A DNA stretch of 49,512 nt from Clostridia bacterium (lineage in GTDB: Bacteria; Bacillota; Clostridia; Christensenellales; Borkfalkiaceae): assembly GCA_017463205.1 (NCBI GenBank), contig JAFTPQ010000005.1, positions 1 to 49,512 on the forward strand. The letters run 5' to 3'. The notes under the pieces were generated by a model that was not told where the DNA came from, ran no database searches, and worked only from the letters and a program-made list of their open reading frames with translations. Positions 48,389-49,512 of this stretch are shown in pieces (the first letter of the stretch is position 1; the number at the start of each line of letters is the position of its first letter). The translations under genes and the position numbers were made by a program.

Positions 48389-49324
48389 TTATTCTTTGTC
48401 AAAATTCCGTTTTTCTTCTATGATATATTTCGGGCGGTTTTGCACCTCTTTATAGATCATCGCCGTATGGATATTTGCCATACCTTGACATACCAATATC
48501 ACTGCGCAAAGTGCCCCGACCGTCGGAAATAGCCATGCCGTTAAGCCGCCAAACCAAACGTCGCAACATGTTAAAACAACAAACGTGATGAAACAAATGA
48601 CACTGAGCACCCCTAACAATACCCCCAACTTGATCGGAAACGTCAGCGTATAATCGGTGTTGGGAAATATCCCCGATTCCGCCAATTTCACCATCTTTTT
48701 CAGTGTGTAATGCGTTTCTCCCGCAACGCGTTCGGGGCGATCGAACTCCACGCAAGTCTGTTTAAAACCAACCCACGCCGTCTGCGCGCGAAGCAAGCGA
48801 TCGTGCTCATTCATCGACAAAATAGCGTCCACCACTTTGCGATCGTACAATTTAAAATCGCCGCTGTCCCGTTGCAATTCCATACCCGTGATCTTGCGGG
48901 TGAATTTATAAAACAAACTCGCCGTGGCTTTTTTAAAAAAGGTTTCCCCTTTGCGTTTTTTGCGCTTGCCATGCACCACGTCAAAACCTTCTTTCCATTT
49001 TTCGATCATTTGCAACGCCACTTCGGGCGGATCTTGCAAATCCGCATCCATCGCAATAACGGCTTGTCCGCACGCCTCTTGCAAGCCGCATAAAAGCGCC
49101 GCTTGTTGCCCGAAATTGCGTGAAAAATGACACACTTTCACACGTTTGTCTTTTTCCGCTAAATCGTTTAAAATTTGTTTCGTCGCATCCCTGCTGCCGT
49201 CATTTACGAAAATTATTTCGTATTCTTCTTGCAAACCGCCCATCAACGGCGTAACGGCGTCGTAAAAAAGTTGTAAACTTTTTTCTTCGTTATATGCAGG
49301 CACGATTATCGAATATTTAACCAT
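48389..49324 (-). CDS. DPM1/GtrB-like prenyl-phosphate glycosyltransferase
   Basis: Family 2 glycosyltransferase that probably moves a sugar from a nucleotide donor to undecaprenyl phosphate for surface glycan decoration. The 311-aa protein begins VKYSIIVPAYNEEKS and has FVNDGSRDAT, the metal-binding MDADLQDPPE and RDSGDFKLYDR. Two C-terminal helices (about 225-250 and 260-280) carry the DPM/GtrB topology. ATG at 49324 has GAGGTG 6 nt upstream (GTG at 49333 is less likely). The promoter is TTGACA-17-TATAAT at 49345-49373. It may work with the glycosyltransferase at 44803. Confidence 0.92.
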   Translation of the reverse strand: MVKYSIIVPAYNEEKSLQLFYDAVTPLMGGLQEEYEIIFVNDGSRDATKQILNDLAEKDKRVKVCHFSRNFGQQAALLCGLQEACGQAVIAMDADLQDPPEVALQMIEKWKEGFDVVHGKRKKRKGETFFKKATASLFYKFTRKITGMELQRDSGDFKLYDRKVVDAILSMNEHDRLLRAQTAWVGFKQTCVEFDRPERVAGETHYTLKKMVKLAESGIFPNTDYTLTFPIKLGVLLGVLSVICFITFVVLTCCDVWFGGLTAWLFPTVGALCAVILVCQGMANIHTAMIYKEVQNRPKYIIEEKRNFDKE

Positions 49325-49344
49325 ATCCGTCACCTCTTTCTTCT

Positions 49345-49373
49345 ATTATACTACACCTACGCACGCTTGTCAA
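49345..49373 (-). promoter_or_regulatory. Consensus sigma-A promoter of the prenyl-phosphate glycosyltransferase
   Basis: Minus strand TTGACA (49368-49373), 17 nt, TATAAT (49345-49350). Confidence 0.85.
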
Positions 49374-49392
49374 GGCAAAATCTCCTCTATGA

Positions 49393-49423
49393 AGAAAACC
49401 GCCCCGACACAACGTCGAGGCGG
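49393..49423 (-). terminator. Terminator of the gene entering from the right edge
   Basis: Minus strand CCGCCTCGAC GTTGT GTCGGGGCGG, a 10-bp stem with one U-G pair, followed by TTTTC. Confidence 0.8.
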
Positions 49424-49437
49424 AACTTTACGTTTGA

Positions 49438-49512
49438 TTAGTCAATTTTTTCAAGCAATTTCAAATCGATACCCTTTTCGCCGATCTTGATAATTTCCAC
49501 TTTCACCTTGTC
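49438..49512 (-). CDS. C-terminal fragment, possibly an S1 RNA-binding domain
   Basis: Only the last 24 codons are present: DKVKVEIIKIGEKG then IDLKLLEKID and stop. The VKVxIIKIxEKGxIDL pattern is like the last strands of an S1 domain (as in PNPase or S1-type proteins), but 24 residues cannot decide. A good terminator follows the stop, which supports a real gene end. Confidence 0.5.
   Translation of the reverse strand, partial: DKVKVEIIKIGEKGIDLKLLEKID

Overview
The window looks like a chromosomal segment of a spore-forming Bacillota of the class Clostridia, most likely an uncultured gut lineage. This placement is an inference. It rests on the spoIIGA-sigE-sigG-ylmC sporulation locus, AGGAGG-type ribosome sites, textbook TTGACA-17-TATAAT promoters, an FMN riboswitch, and BspA-like leucine-rich and cysteine-pair repeat lipoproteins typical of gut Firmicutes. 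No rRNA, tRNA, IS element, prophage or CRISPR array was found.

Layout. From 1 to 41.1 kb every gene lies on the minus strand. The order, left to right, is: an SDR oxidoreductase (cut by the window edge); a 986-aa cysteine-pair repeat lipoprotein; grpE; yhbY; obgE; ddl and a membrane-anchored murF; an alpha/beta hydrolase; rimI-tsaB-tsaE; an FMN-riboswitch-controlled ribU; a two-component system; an 880-bp gene-free stretch built from tandem hairpin repeats; ylmC; a second cysteine-pair/LRR lipoprotein; sigG-sigE-spoIIGA; yraN-rnhB; a 1232-aa BspA-like lipoprotein; ylqF; a small membrane protein; trmD; an ABC transporter pair; ftsY-smc-rnc-plsX; asnS; a VanW protein; a PHP phosphoesterase; and recF. 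dnaA and mnmG then run on the plus strand from 41.2 to 44.7 kb. The strand switch between recF and dnaA is the natural place to look for the replication origin. From 44.8 kb to the end is an accessory block: a glycosyltransferase, an XRE regulator, a sigma factor with a large C-terminal domain, a second glycosyltransferase, and the last codons of a gene that may carry an S1 domain.

How the genes work together. The conserved core covers translation and ribosome assembly (obgE, yhbY, ylqF, trmD, tsaB/tsaE/rimI, asnS, mnmG), replication and chromosome handling (dnaA, recF, smc, rnhB), secretion (ftsY), phospholipid entry (plsX), cell wall (murF, ddl) and mother-cell/forespore sigma factors. Conserved clusters are loosened by inserted genes. 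A lipoprotein sits between sigG and ylmC. Another sits between ylqF and rnhB. An ABC pair sits between ftsY and trmD. A small membrane gene sits where rplS is often found.

Unusual content. (1) Five copies (A-E) of a modular multi-hairpin repeat share fixed linkers, while the hairpin stems change on both arms at once, so pairing is kept. (2) A 20-nt motif, GGGCAGGTATGCGTTGAAAT on the minus strand, recurs about a dozen times. It occurs just after stop codons, often as one arm of a hairpin, and inside at least four genes in all three reading frames. (3) An XRE regulator is flanked by three ATAGAANNTTCTAT operators placed on its own promoter and on the divergent glycosyltransferase promoter. A fourth perfect site lies 19 kb away near ylqF. 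These three are the best candidates for undescribed biology here.
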